36,783 nucleotides of DNA from Spirochaetaceae bacterium (GCA_031278215.1 JAITKV010000006.1:1-36783), one strand, 5' to 3'. Shown: positions 26,167 to 34,003, numbered from the stretch's first letter. Notes: generated by a model not told the origin, from the sequence alone. Made by a program: numbers and translations.

Positions 26167-27501
26167 CTACTTTTTATGCCGCCGGTCCAGTTCATCCAGC
26201 ACCTCTTCCACCCCCACCCCTTCCCTGGTCAGCAGGGCCGTGGCAAAGTACAGCAGATCCGCGGCTTCCCAAACAAGGTCTTTTTGGGTTTTGGCGCCGC
26301 AGAGTTCTTCGGCCTCTTCCATGATTTTTTCCCGGACCAATTCCCCGTCCAGGGTGGCGGTGTAGGATCCGGGAAGAGGGTTGCGGAACCGTTCGGCGAT
26401 GATCTCTTGAAGGTATTCCCAGGTATAGCGGCGGCTAAGGCTAAAGCAGGACCATGCGCCGGTGTGGCACACGGGGCCCGCAGGTTCCACCACCGCCAGC
26501 ACCGCGTCCCTGTCGCAGTCCGCCCGCAGGCGAAGGATCCGCAGGGTGCGGCCGGAATGTTCACCCTTCATCCAGAGCCTTTTCCGGGTACGGCTGTAAA
26601 AGCACAGGTTTCCCCTGGCAAAGCTTTCGGCCAGGGCCGTGTGATCCGCGTAGCCGGTCATAAGGACCTGGCCCCCGGCGCTTTGGGCGATCACCGGAAT
26701 AAGGGGCCCGGGGCCGGCGGCCCCTTGGTTAAGCTTTTTCCAGTTAAGGGAACGGATAAACGCGCTGTCCAGGGACACCGCGCCGGTATACAGGGCCATG
26801 CCAAGCTGAACATCGCAGCCCAGGGATCCCAGGGTTTCCAGTTCGGCCAGGGAAGAAACGCCCCCGGCCACGGTAAGGCGGCAGTTTTCTCCCAGGGCCG
26901 TTTTAAGCCGGCGTACCGGCGCCAGGTCCATGCCCGTCATGGTTCCTTCCCTGTCCACACAGGTAAAAAGCAGTTCCGAGGCGTAAGAAGCCGCCTCTGC
27001 CGCGGTTTCGGCCAGGGGAAGCCCCGTGGGGGTTTTCCAGCCGTCCACGACGATCTCATAGCGGCCCCCGTCCCCCGCCGGACCGGGCATTTTTTTTGCG
27101 TCCACGGCGATGATAATTCGTTCCCGGCCTATTTGTTTTTCCAGGGCCCCAAGAAATTCCCTGTTAAGGCCGAACCCCGCCCCCCCCCCGGGGGAAGAGA
27201 GCCGGAATGCCTGGGAGCCGATGATAAGCTTTTGCGCCCCCAGGCTTATCAATTCCCGGGCGGCCTGGGGCGTTTTAATGCCGCCGCCGATCCGGCATTC
27301 GGCCTTGCGGAGCAGGGGTTTTATCATTTCGATATTATTCCCCCTTCCCATCGCGGCGTCCAAATCGATTACCGCCACCTCTCCGTACCGGTCGAATTCT
27401 TTTGCCAGTTCCTCGGCATTATCCCGCTCCAGGACAAGCTGGGAACCCTGCTTAAGCTGAACCACCCTTCCGCCCTGGATGTCTATGGACGCGATAACCA
27501 T
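26167..27501 (-). CDS. HisA-HisI-HisE trifunctional fusion of histidine biosynthesis
   Basis: A 444-residue protein joining three activities. Residues 1 to about 250 form a HisA-type barrel (ProFAR isomerase) with Asp7 in IDIQGGRVVQL and Asp134 in IIIAVDAKK, matching the two catalytic aspartates, plus CVDREGTMTG. Residues about 265-350 are HisI (PRA-CH) with VLMTGYADHTALAESF, LWMKGEHSGRTLR, ADCDRDAVL (metal ligands) and GPVCHTGAWSCF. Residues about 362-444 are HisE (PRA-PH) with EKIMEEAEEL and WEAADLLYF. HisIE fusions are common; HisA attached in front is not. The three steps convert phosphoribosyl-ATP to PRFAR with only HisG before and HisF after. No stop or frameshift lies at the junctions. 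Confidence 0.9.
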   Translation of the reverse strand: MVIASIDIQGGRVVQLKQGSQLVLERDNAEELAKEFDRYGEVAVIDLDAAMGRGNNIEMIKPLLRKAECRIGGGIKTPQAARELISLGAQKLIIGSQAFRLSSPGGGAGFGLNREFLGALEKQIGRERIIIAVDAKKMPGPAGDGGRYEIVVDGWKTPTGLPLAETAAEAASYASELLFTCVDREGTMTGMDLAPVRRLKTALGENCRLTVAGGVSSLAELETLGSLGCDVQLGMALYTGAVSLDSAFIRSLNWKKLNQGAAGPGPLIPVIAQSAGGQVLMTGYADHTALAESFARGNLCFYSRTRKRLWMKGEHSGRTLRILRLRADCDRDAVLAVVEPAGPVCHTGAWSCFSLSRRYTWEYLQEIIAERFRNPLPGSYTATLDGELVREKIMEEAEELCGAKTQKDLVWEAADLLYFATALLTREGVGVEEVLDELDRRHKK

Positions 27502-27514
27502 ACCCGTATGCTCC

Positions 27515-28306
27515 TTACCATCTAACGCACACCCCCTTCGATTGGGCGTGTTTTTTTATCTCGCCCACGGTGGTCTTGCCGTAGTGGAGCATGGAGGCCA
27601 CCAGGGCGGCGTCGGCGTTTCCCCAGTCTTCTCCGGCGCCAGGGGGAAGAAGGACGCCGGCTATTTGATCAAGATTTCCCGCCCCCCCGGAGGCGATTAC
27701 CGGCGCCGGCACCGCGTCGAGGATCCTTCTGGTTAGTTCCAGATCGTAGCCCGCCCCGGTGCCGTCGGCGTCTATGGAATTAAGGAGGATCTCTCCCGCG
27801 CCAAGTTCCACCGCCCGGACCGCCCATTCCACCGCGTCAAGTCCCGTATCGGTTCTGCCGCCGTGGGAATACGCGTGCCAGCGCGGCGGCGCCCCCGGAG
27901 GACCCGCCCGGGCGGCGTCTATGGAAAGCACCACGCACTGACTGCCGTAGGCCCGGGCCATTTCCGAAAGCAGTCCGGGCCTTTGCAACGCGGCGGTACA
28001 GACAGAAACTTTATCGGCCCCCGCGTTCATGGCGTCCCGCATATCTTCCACGGTCCGTATGCCCCCCCCCACACAGAGGGGGATAAACACTTCCGCGGCA
28101 ATCTGTTTTACCACTTCCAGAAGGGTGGCCCGGCTTTTATAGGACGCGCCGATGTCAAGAAAGGTAAGCTCGTCGGCCCCCTGATCGTTGTAGCGCCGGG
28201 CCAGTTCCGCCGGATTCCCCGCGTCCTGGATGGCTTTGAATTTTACTCCCTTTACTACCCGGCCATCGTCCACGTCCAGGCAGGGGATAATGCGTTTAGC
28301 CTGCAC
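27515..28306 (-). CDS. hisF: Imidazole glycerol phosphate synthase, cyclase subunit
   Basis: HisF takes ammonia from HisH to turn PRFAR into imidazole glycerol phosphate and AICAR. The 263 residues carry Asp11 (IPCLDVDDGRVVKG) and Asp130 (VVLSIDAARAG), the catalytic pair, with VGGGIRTVEDMRDAM and LNSIDADGTGAGYDLEL. It follows hisH by 2 bases and precedes the fusion by 13 bases, so the PRFAR-making and PRFAR-using enzymes are adjacent. Confidence 0.96.
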   Translation of the reverse strand: MQAKRIIPCLDVDDGRVVKGVKFKAIQDAGNPAELARRYNDQGADELTFLDIGASYKSRATLLEVVKQIAAEVFIPLCVGGGIRTVEDMRDAMNAGADKVSVCTAALQRPGLLSEMARAYGSQCVVLSIDAARAGPPGAPPRWHAYSHGGRTDTGLDAVEWAVRAVELGAGEILLNSIDADGTGAGYDLELTRRILDAVPAPVIASGGAGNLDQIAGVLLPPGAGEDWGNADAALVASMLHYGKTTVGEIKKHAQSKGVCVRW

Positions 28307-28308
28307 CC

Positions 28309-29040
28309 TTACTTCTCCCCGGCCCAGTTTTCCAGCAGCCGCAGTCCCGCGGCGCCGGATTTTTCCGGGTGAAACTGCACCGCCGCCAGGCCGCCCCGTT
28401 CCAGGGCGGAACAGTACCGGACATAGTATTCGGTTTCTGCGGCGCTTTCCGCAGCGTCCGGGGGCGCGTAGTAGGAGTGGATATAGTAAAAAAACGGCTT
28501 ATCCGGCAGACCCCGGAAAAGCCGGGAACTCCGCCGGGGGGCGGTTTGGTTCCAGCCGATTTGGGGAATCTTACGGCCCGGAAAGCGCCGTATAATTTCC
28601 GGAATAATCCCCAGGCCCCTGACCGCGCCGCCAACCGCGCCGCCATTCGCGCCGCCATTCGCGCCGCCATTCGCGCCCCTGACCGCGCCGCCATCCGCGC
28701 CGCCATCCGCGCCGCCACCCGCGCCGCTGCCGGTATAGCCCGCCTCTTCGGAATATTCAAACAAAAGCTGCAGGCCGATACAAATTCCCAGGAAGGGCCT
28801 GTCCGCGGCAATCCATTCCTTTAGAGCTTCCGCATAGCCGGATCTTTCCAGGGCTTCCATGGCGGTGGCAAAATGACCGTCTCCGGGAAAGATGATCCGG
28901 TCAAAGGGGGAAGACCCGGCAGGCGACAGTTCCTCCGGGCCGGCGGCAAAGCGGGCCGGAAGACCCAGCCGGGCCAGGGCGTTCATTACCGAACCAAGGT
29001 TTCCCGCGCCGTAATTGATGACCCCGGTAAGGCCCCCCAT
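28309..29040 (-). CDS. hisH: Imidazole glycerol phosphate synthase, glutaminase subunit with repeat insertion
   Basis: HisH is the class I glutaminase that feeds ammonia to HisF. The catalytic triad is present: Cys87 (LGICIGLQLLFE), His224 and Glu226 (VQFHPEKSG). Between the nucleophile region and the usual GLGIIP stretch lies a 40-residue insertion (about 103-142) made of Gly-Gly-Ala-Asn/Asp/Val repeats. It makes the protein 243 residues against roughly 200 usual. The insertion is in frame and lies where a surface loop is expected. Its ATG overlaps the hisB stop by one base. Confidence 0.93.
   Translation of the reverse strand: MGGLTGVINYGAGNLGSVMNALARLGLPARFAAGPEELSPAGSSPFDRIIFPGDGHFATAMEALERSGYAEALKEWIAADRPFLGICIGLQLLFEYSEEAGYTGSGAGGGADGGADGGAVRGANGGANGGANGGAVGGAVRGLGIIPEIIRRFPGRKIPQIGWNQTAPRRSSRLFRGLPDKPFFYYIHSYYAPPDAAESAAETEYYVRYCSALERGGLAAVQFHPEKSGAAGLRLLENWAGEK
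28617..28732 (-). repeat. 12-bp in-frame repeat array inside hisH
   Basis: About nine degenerate 12-bp units of the type GCGCCGCCATTC (plus-strand reading) in two blocks, each opening with CCCCTGACCGCGCCGCCA (28617-28634 and 28677-28694). This suggests a higher-order duplication of about 60 bp. Three middle units are identical. The array encodes the Gly/Ala/Asn insertion of HisH. Confidence 0.85.
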
Positions 29041-29723
29041 TAGACCACCACTCCCGGCGCCGGGGATTCCCCAAGGATCCCCTTGGTGGAAGGGATCGCA
29101 CCGGCCCCCCGGGGATCTATTTCGCAGGCCTGCCGCAGCGCCCGGGCCGCCGCTTTAAAGAGGGCCTCTATCTTGTGGTGATCGCTGCGGCCCCGGAGTA
29201 TATCCAGGTGGAGGGCGCAGCCGCAGGCGCCGGCAAAGCCATGCCAGAAATCTTCTATTGTGCCGGTCTGAAAGGCGCCGGAAAAATACCCCTCCGGGGA
29301 AGCGCCGGGGGGCGGGGAAACCGCGGCTTCTGCCAGAAGGGGAACGCCGGAAAGGTCCCCGTTAAAGACAAGAAAGGCCCGCCCGGAAATATCCACCGCC
29401 GCCCGGGCCAGGGTTTCGTCCATGGGGTAGAGGCAGCTTCCGGCCCGGCGGATGCCCCGCTTGTCCCCCAGGGCCCGGCAAAAGCACTGCCCCAGGACAA
29501 TGCCGGTATCTTCCACCAGGTGGTGCTGATCAACCTCCAGATCCCCCCGGGCCCTTATGTCCAGATCAAAAAGACCGTGCTTTGCAAAGGTCCTAAGCAT
29601 GTGGGTCATAAACCCGATGGGATAATCCTGGGTTATCAATCCGGCGCCATCCAGATTAAGGCACAGGGTAATATCGGTTTCTTTTGTTTTCCGGTGCAGT
29701 TCTGCTACTCGTTCCATGTTCAT
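29040..29723 (-). CDS. hisB: Imidazoleglycerol-phosphate dehydratase
   Basis: HisB removes water from imidazole glycerol phosphate. The 227 residues contain HRKTKETDITL, the metal-binding HHLVEDTGIVLGQ, PMDETLARAAVDISGRAFLVF and SDHHKIEALFKAAARALRQA. It lacks the phosphatase domain of the bifunctional E. coli enzyme. FDHML is replaced by MTHML, keeping the His. A proline-rich insertion of about 20 residues (AAVSPPPGASPEGYF) makes it longer than the usual 195-200. Confidence 0.95.
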   Translation of the reverse strand: MNMERVAELHRKTKETDITLCLNLDGAGLITQDYPIGFMTHMLRTFAKHGLFDLDIRARGDLEVDQHHLVEDTGIVLGQCFCRALGDKRGIRRAGSCLYPMDETLARAAVDISGRAFLVFNGDLSGVPLLAEAAVSPPPGASPEGYFSGAFQTGTIEDFWHGFAGACGCALHLDILRGRSDHHKIEALFKAAARALRQACEIDPRGAGAIPSTKGILGESPAPGVVV

Positions 29724-29738
29724 GTTCCATTACCGTAT

Positions 29739-30593
29739 TTACGGCACAACCTTGCGGAGATCGTATTCCACAATATCCTCGGCGCCAAGTTTTTTTAGCC
29801 GGGGGATAAGGCCGGGGATCTCGTTCTTTTTTACGGCAATCTTAACCGCATAGCCCTTTTCGCCGTAGAGGGAAGAAACCGTCGGGCTTCGCATCGCGGG
29901 AAGGGACCCGACAATTTCTTCAAAGCCCGGTTTGGGAAAATTCATTTCCAGCATTACCCGCTCCCTGCCGTCCAAGACCGCCTTAAAAAGCATGGACAGT
30001 TCTTCAATACGGTCCCGTTTTTCCCCCGGCGCCAGGGCCGCCCTGGAAGCCACAAAGCGGGTGGAAGATTCCAGGATCGTCGCCACAATACGCAGGCCGT
30101 TATCCTGCAGGGTCTGGCCGGTGGAGGTATTGTCGATGATCATATCCGCATCATCCGGGGGAAAGACCTCTGTGGCACCGTAGGTCCGGAGGATCCGGTA
30201 ATCATACCCCTGTTTTTTTAGCCACGCGCCGGCCAGATTAACATATTCGGTGGCCACCACCAGCTTTTTTCGCCTTAGGGCCGCTTCGTCCAATTCCGCG
30301 GGGACCGCGGCCACAATCCGGACCCGGTCAAAGCCCAGATCCAGCACCTCTTCCACATCCGCGGCGCTTTCCAGTATCCAGTCGACGCCGGTAAAACCCG
30401 CGTCGTGGCTTCCCAGTTCCAGTAATTCCCCCACATTCTGGGGCTTCATAATTTTCGCGTCCAGCCATTCCGCGGCCACCCGGGGCCTGTAGGTGCGGTC
30501 CGCCATGGCCAGGGGAAAGCCCGACTCCGCAAAAAGACGGGAAACATTTTCGAATATCCGGCCCTTGGGAATTAAAACGCGCAGGTGTTCCAT
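29739..30593 (-). CDS. hisG: ATP phosphoribosyltransferase, long form
   Basis: HisG joins ATP and PRPP in the first step of histidine synthesis. The product of about 284 residues is the long, self-regulated form: catalytic domains with IPKGRIFENVSRLF, GFTGVDWI and the PRPP loop DMIIDNTSTGQTLQDN, then a C-terminal ACT-like regulatory domain starting near MRSPTVSSLYGEKG, where histidine binds. HisZ is therefore not needed. I prefer ATG 30593 over the GTG one codon earlier. Neither has a clear Shine-Dalgarno sequence. It lies 15 bases after the lipoprotein gene. Confidence 0.95.
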   Translation of the reverse strand: MEHLRVLIPKGRIFENVSRLFAESGFPLAMADRTYRPRVAAEWLDAKIMKPQNVGELLELGSHDAGFTGVDWILESAADVEEVLDLGFDRVRIVAAVPAELDEAALRRKKLVVATEYVNLAGAWLKKQGYDYRILRTYGATEVFPPDDADMIIDNTSTGQTLQDNGLRIVATILESSTRFVASRAALAPGEKRDRIEELSMLFKAVLDGRERVMLEMNFPKPGFEEIVGSLPAMRSPTVSSLYGEKGYAVKIAVKKNEIPGLIPRLKKLGAEDIVEYDLRKVVP

Positions 30594-30608
30594 CACAGCT
30601 GTATACTA

Positions 30609-31994
30609 TCACAGACTGCGATCTTTGGGTAGAAGTTCAAAAAAGGTTTCCACCTCTAATCCCGTAAGTTCCCGAAACCTTTCCCGCAGGGCCCTGCTGC
30701 GCAGGGCGAAGATCCCGGGATTTTTTGCAAGAAAATCCAGAACCTCGTCGGTATAGGCGCCGGCATTTTCGCCCTGGACGGCGGCGCGGATCTTGTGGTA
30801 CCCCATATACCAGGGCCGGATATACTCTTGAAAATACCGGTCCGTTTCTTCGGGCCTTTGCTGGAGCAGGTAGGCCATGGTTTCGGCTATCAATAGGTTT
30901 TGATCCCGTTCCACGTTGTATTCCCGGTAGGTAAGAGCGGTTTTAATAAACTCTTTTTCATAGGAACTTAGGGACTCAAAAAAATCCAGAAAAAGGGCGT
31001 GGAGGGCCGGCATGGTAAACTCAAGGCCATGGACCGTCTCGTGAACATAGTACACCGGAAGCCGGTTTCGGGATTCTACGGAAAGGCCTATGAGGGCCCC
31101 TTCTCCCGGAACAATGGCGCCCTGTTCGATCCGTATAATGCCCTGCCTAAGGAGCATGTCCCGCAAAAAGAGTTCGCTGCCGTTAAGGGGAAAGTTTTGG
31201 CGGCGGGCCAGATCGAAAAACCGGGCTAAATCCCGGGCCCGGTAATCATGGGCAAACCAGTCCCGAAGGCCCCGAATATCCTCGTCCCTGGCCAGGGCGC
31301 CGGTAAAACCGGGTTTTTCGGTAAAAAACGCCAGGCGCTTTAAAAACCGGGACTGGACGGCAAAGCTTTCGCTGACCAGGTAGAGGATCCGGGGGTATAC
31401 GTTAAAGGTAAAAAATTCATATTCCTTGTTCCGCCAGGCGGAGGGAGGACAGTACATCATGGTTCCCAGATCGGAAGAAAGCGGCGCAAGGTCTTCGCCG
31501 GAGGGGCGGAATTCCACCTGTACCCCCAGAACCTTAAAATCTTTCCCCGCCCTAAGGATTATTTCTTCCGGCAGGGGCCCCCACCGTTCACCGTTAAAGA
31601 CCAGGGGCCGGTCTTCAAAGGGCCGGGGGTAAAAGTCAAAGACCTGTTCCCTGGGAGCGGCGGCGCTTTTCCAGCTTAATTCACCGGCCCGGACAGAACC
31701 GGCCCGGTAGTACACCAGAAGGCTCCAGGGCGTCCCGGCGGCGGCGGCGGCGGCAGCGGCGGCGCCGGCGGCAGATCCGGCCTTCCAGGAAGGGTTGATC
31801 CGTATCCGCCAGGCGTCCGGGCCGTCTTTCTCCCAGTCGTAGGGCCGGGAACGCATTTCTTCCGGCGGCGTTCCGGCCGGAACCCGGACGGCGGTATTGC
31901 TTTGCGGGCGTTCCTGGCAGGCGGCAAAAATTCCACATAACGCCAGGATCCAGAGAGCTTTTTTTAGCGGCGCCAACAGGGGATGGTTTAGCAT
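30609..31994 (-). CDS. Lipoprotein with HExxH zinc-protease signature
   Basis: A 461-residue protein not matched to a named family. The N-terminus has a positively charged start, a hydrophobic core and the lipobox FAAC with Cys26. An alanine-rich stretch at about 74-86 comes from a GCGGCG repeat. HETVH at 318-322 has the HExxH pattern of zinc metallopeptidases, and Glu371 (LLIAETMAYLLQ), 49 residues later, could be the third ligand of a gluzincin-type site. The rest is helical and rich in aromatic and basic residues. I infer a surface or periplasmic metalloprotease, not proven. It lies between hydE and hisG (gaps 19 and 15 bases) with no link to either pathway. Confidence 0.65.
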   Translation of the reverse strand: MLNHPLLAPLKKALWILALCGIFAACQERPQSNTAVRVPAGTPPEEMRSRPYDWEKDGPDAWRIRINPSWKAGSAAGAAAAAAAAAGTPWSLLVYYRAGSVRAGELSWKSAAAPREQVFDFYPRPFEDRPLVFNGERWGPLPEEIILRAGKDFKVLGVQVEFRPSGEDLAPLSSDLGTMMYCPPSAWRNKEYEFFTFNVYPRILYLVSESFAVQSRFLKRLAFFTEKPGFTGALARDEDIRGLRDWFAHDYRARDLARFFDLARRQNFPLNGSELFLRDMLLRQGIIRIEQGAIVPGEGALIGLSVESRNRLPVYYVHETVHGLEFTMPALHALFLDFFESLSSYEKEFIKTALTYREYNVERDQNLLIAETMAYLLQQRPEETDRYFQEYIRPWYMGYHKIRAAVQGENAGAYTDEVLDFLAKNPGIFALRSRALRERFRELTGLEVETFFELLPKDRSL

Positions 31995-32013
31995 CTATGC
32001 GTACCCATTGCCC

Positions 32014-33057
32014 TTACCCAACCCGGAGTTCCGCCCTAAGGGGGATCTTTGAATCGCCCCGGGACATGTTAGGAACAAAGCCGGTGGCCCGGACCCGCAG
32101 GGACATGCAGCGGATACATTCGGCGGCTTCGTCGCCGGTGCAGATCTTGTTATCGTAGAGGGAATAGAATTTTCTGACATTCTGGGGAGAAAGGTTGGGC
32201 ATGACCACATTGGCCCCGGCCATAAGGGCCTGTTCCCGGCCATCCCCCGCCAGAGTGCCCAGGGCGGTGGTGGCGGGAAGCAGGGTCCGGGGAAGGAGAA
32301 GCCGGGTTAGGGCCACCATCCGCAGGGTAAGGTTAACGCTGCCCTGGGGATACGCGGCCAGGGGGGTTCCCTCCGCGGGGATAAAGGGACCAATGCCCAC
32401 CATCTGGGGTTCCAGGTCCTGCAGAAACCGCAGGTCCGCCAAAAGACATTCGGGGGTTTGGAAGGGGCTTCCTACCATAAACCCCGCCCCGGTCTGGAAG
32501 CCTATATCCCGCAGGGTATACAGACATTCCTTCCGTTCGGAAAGCTTCATGTCCGGGGGATGCAGGGCGTTATAATGGGCTTCGCCGGCGGTTTCGTGCC
32601 GCAGCAGATAGCGGTTTGCCCCGGCGCGGAAAAAATCTTCGTAGCTTCCCCGGTCCCACTCCCCTATGGAAAGGGTAATGGCATGATCGGGAAATTCGCG
32701 GCGGATCAGGGAAAGGATCCGGCATATACCTTCGGCGGTAAACCAGGGATCTTCCCCCCCCTGCAGCACAAAGGTTCTAAAACCCAGACGATCCCCAATC
32801 CGGCAGCATTCCAGGATCCGGGCGGGGTCCAGGCGGTACCGCCGGGCGCAGGGGCTGCTCCGCCGGATACCGCAGTACAAGCAGTCGTTTTTACAGTAGT
32901 TGGTAAATTCAATAAGCCCCCGAAAATAAACATCCAGGCCGTAATATTCCTCCCGGACGGCCCGGGCGGCGGCAAAGAGTTCTTCCATCTCCTGCGGATC
33001 TTCGGTGGTAATATAGTGTAAAAGCTCGTCGTCGCTTGGGGCGGTAAGAAATTTCAT
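32014..33057 (-). CDS. hydE: [FeFe]-hydrogenase maturase HydE
   Basis: HydE is the radical-SAM enzyme that helps build the diiron H-cluster of [FeFe] hydrogenases. I choose ATG 33057 (347 residues), with AAGGGA upstream; an earlier ATG adds 18 charged residues. The radical-SAM cluster is CKNDCLYC (C55, C59, C62), preceded by GLIEFTNYC and followed by GIRR, as in HydE. A second cluster motif C306-x7-C314-x2-C317 (ICTGDEAAECIRC) also matches HydE rather than BioB or PylB. It follows the TM1266-type gene by 22 bases. HydF, HydG and hydrogenase genes are not in the window. Confidence 0.9.
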   Translation of the reverse strand: MKFLTAPSDDELLHYITTEDPQEMEELFAAARAVREEYYGLDVYFRGLIEFTNYCKNDCLYCGIRRSSPCARRYRLDPARILECCRIGDRLGFRTFVLQGGEDPWFTAEGICRILSLIRREFPDHAITLSIGEWDRGSYEDFFRAGANRYLLRHETAGEAHYNALHPPDMKLSERKECLYTLRDIGFQTGAGFMVGSPFQTPECLLADLRFLQDLEPQMVGIGPFIPAEGTPLAAYPQGSVNLTLRMVALTRLLLPRTLLPATTALGTLAGDGREQALMAGANVVMPNLSPQNVRKFYSLYDNKICTGDEAAECIRCMSLRVRATGFVPNMSRGDSKIPLRAELRVG

Positions 33058-33079
33058 CCGAATCCCTTCTTTCCCCTTA

Positions 33080-33343
33080 TCATGTTTCCGCCTTTCCTCC
33101 GCCGCTTGCAACCGCGGCCTTAACCGTTACCCCCGGAAGCTGCCCCAGTTTCCCCATGAGGGAGTTGATCTCGTCCAGTTCCCCTTCCAGGGTAATGGAA
33201 ATAACCGCTTTATTTTCCGCATCGAAGGGAATGCCCATGCGGCCCTTGATAATTCCCTTAAACGAGGCAATCTGCCCGTTAAAGGCCTGCTGGGTATTTC
33301 TGGGATCTTCCAGAATCGCGCCGATTACTGCTATTCGGTTCAT
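33080..33343 (-). CDS. TM1266-type iron-only hydrogenase system regulator
   Basis: An 87-residue protein starting MNRIAVIGAILEDPRNTQQA and predicted to have an ACT-like fold. This small family is regularly found with hydE, hydF and hydG and has been named a putative regulator of the hydrogenase system; its ligand is not known. GGAGG ends 4 bases before the ATG and directly touches the T-run of the upstream hairpin. It is cotranscribed with hydE. Confidence 0.85.
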   Translation of the reverse strand: MNRIAVIGAILEDPRNTQQAFNGQIASFKGIIKGRMGIPFDAENKAVISITLEGELDEINSLMGKLGQLPGVTVKAAVASGGGKAET

Positions 33344-33352
33344 GGGACCTCC

Positions 33353-33385
33353 AAAAAAATACCTTCAGAATGATCCTGAAGGTAT
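33353..33385 (-). terminator. Terminator-like hairpin immediately before the TM1266-type gene
   Basis: On the minus strand a perfect 10-bp stem ATACCTTCAG/CTGAAGGTAT (33376-33385 with 33359-33368) with a 7-base loop is followed by TTTTTTT, a textbook Rho-independent terminator. It ends exactly where GGAGG of the next gene begins. It could end the flavodoxin-DUF3793 message, act as an attenuator, or be a 5' stem-loop of the hydrogenase message. Confidence 0.85.
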
Positions 33386-33389
33386 CCTA

Positions 33390-33419
33390 AGTATCAATCC
33401 TGGGCTGCCTTTTTGTCAA
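33390..33419 (-). promoter_or_regulatory. Candidate promoter of the TM1266-hydE operon
   Basis: On the minus strand consensus TTGACA (33414-33419), an 18-base spacer and GATACT (33390-33395, 4 of 6). The stop codon of the DUF3793 gene lies inside the -35 hexamer. The start of transcription would fall near 33383, at the 5' foot of the terminator-like hairpin. Confidence 0.55.
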
Positions 33420-34003
33420 GGTGTTCTATGGACCCTTTGTTCCGGGGCAAAGAAAAGGATCCGCAGGCGATCCCGGCACCTATCGTACCGGCGAAAGCAG
33501 CATTTTGCCTGCTCCACATCGCCGTATACTTTCCAGTAACCGCATAACTTATAGTTCCGGCCCCGGTGTTTTACAAACCCAAGCACATCCTCCGCCGGAT
33601 AACCTAAAAAAAGGCCTATCTCATGGGGAAATTGGCCGGATGCCAGCTTTTGTTTTAAGCACCCAAGGCATGCCCAAACCGGGGCGCGGGCAGGATAGCC
33701 CAGCCCCCTAAGGATAGCCCCCGCAGGTTCCCAGGCTATGGCGGTTTCGAGCCGTTCCTTATCAAAGACCATCACCAGTAATCCCGCCCTGCCCTCCCGC
33801 AGAACCCGCAGGGAAAGCCGCGACGACCGCAGGGCGGGCAAAAGCCCGGGGAGCAGAGCCTGCGGTGCCGTAAACAGGGCCGCGGGCTTGCAGCCCAGCA
33901 AAACCGGGCTTAGGTGGTTTACAAGTATCTGTTTAAGCGGATCCGGTAAAGCCCGAACAGCCCGGGGCCCGTATGCTTGAATCCCGGTTTTGTCATCCCG
34001 CAA
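33416..34003 (-). CDS. DUF3793 family protein
   Basis: A 195-residue cytosolic protein of a family without known function. Diagnostic are PHEIGLFLGYPAEDVLGFV, then YKLCGYWKVYGD with Cys154, and CCFRRYDRCRDRL. It has seven cysteines, including C112-x2-C115 and C168-C169, which could bind metal or a cofactor, but no such role is shown. Its start overlaps the flavodoxin stop by 11 bases, so the two are translationally coupled. DUF3793, flavodoxin and DUF2325 genes often occur together in anaerobes, suggesting a shared redox or metal-related job (inference). Confidence 0.8.
   Translation of the reverse strand: MRDDKTGIQAYGPRAVRALPDPLKQILVNHLSPVLLGCKPAALFTAPQALLPGLLPALRSSRLSLRVLREGRAGLLVMVFDKERLETAIAWEPAGAILRGLGYPARAPVWACLGCLKQKLASGQFPHEIGLFLGYPAEDVLGFVKHRGRNYKLCGYWKVYGDVEQAKCCFRRYDRCRDRLRILFFAPEQRVHRTP

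Noticed and set aside
26056-27525. A 489-codon plus-strand ORF opposite hisAIE
   Set aside because: The minus strand carries clear HisA, HisI and HisE motifs over the whole length. The plus-strand product is Pro/Gly/Arg-rich low-complexity shadow coding.
28617-28732. Possible CRISPR-like array because of regular repeats
   Set aside because: Units are 12 bp, directly adjacent without spacers, in frame inside hisH, and no cas gene is present.
28369-28824. Plus-strand ORF with Ala-Ile-Arg-Ala repeats
   Set aside because: It is the antisense reading of the hisH repeat array and has no independent support.
29739-30596. Missing hisD and hisC as evidence of an incomplete pathway
   Set aside because: Treponemes and many bacteria keep these genes elsewhere; a 37-kb window cannot show absence.
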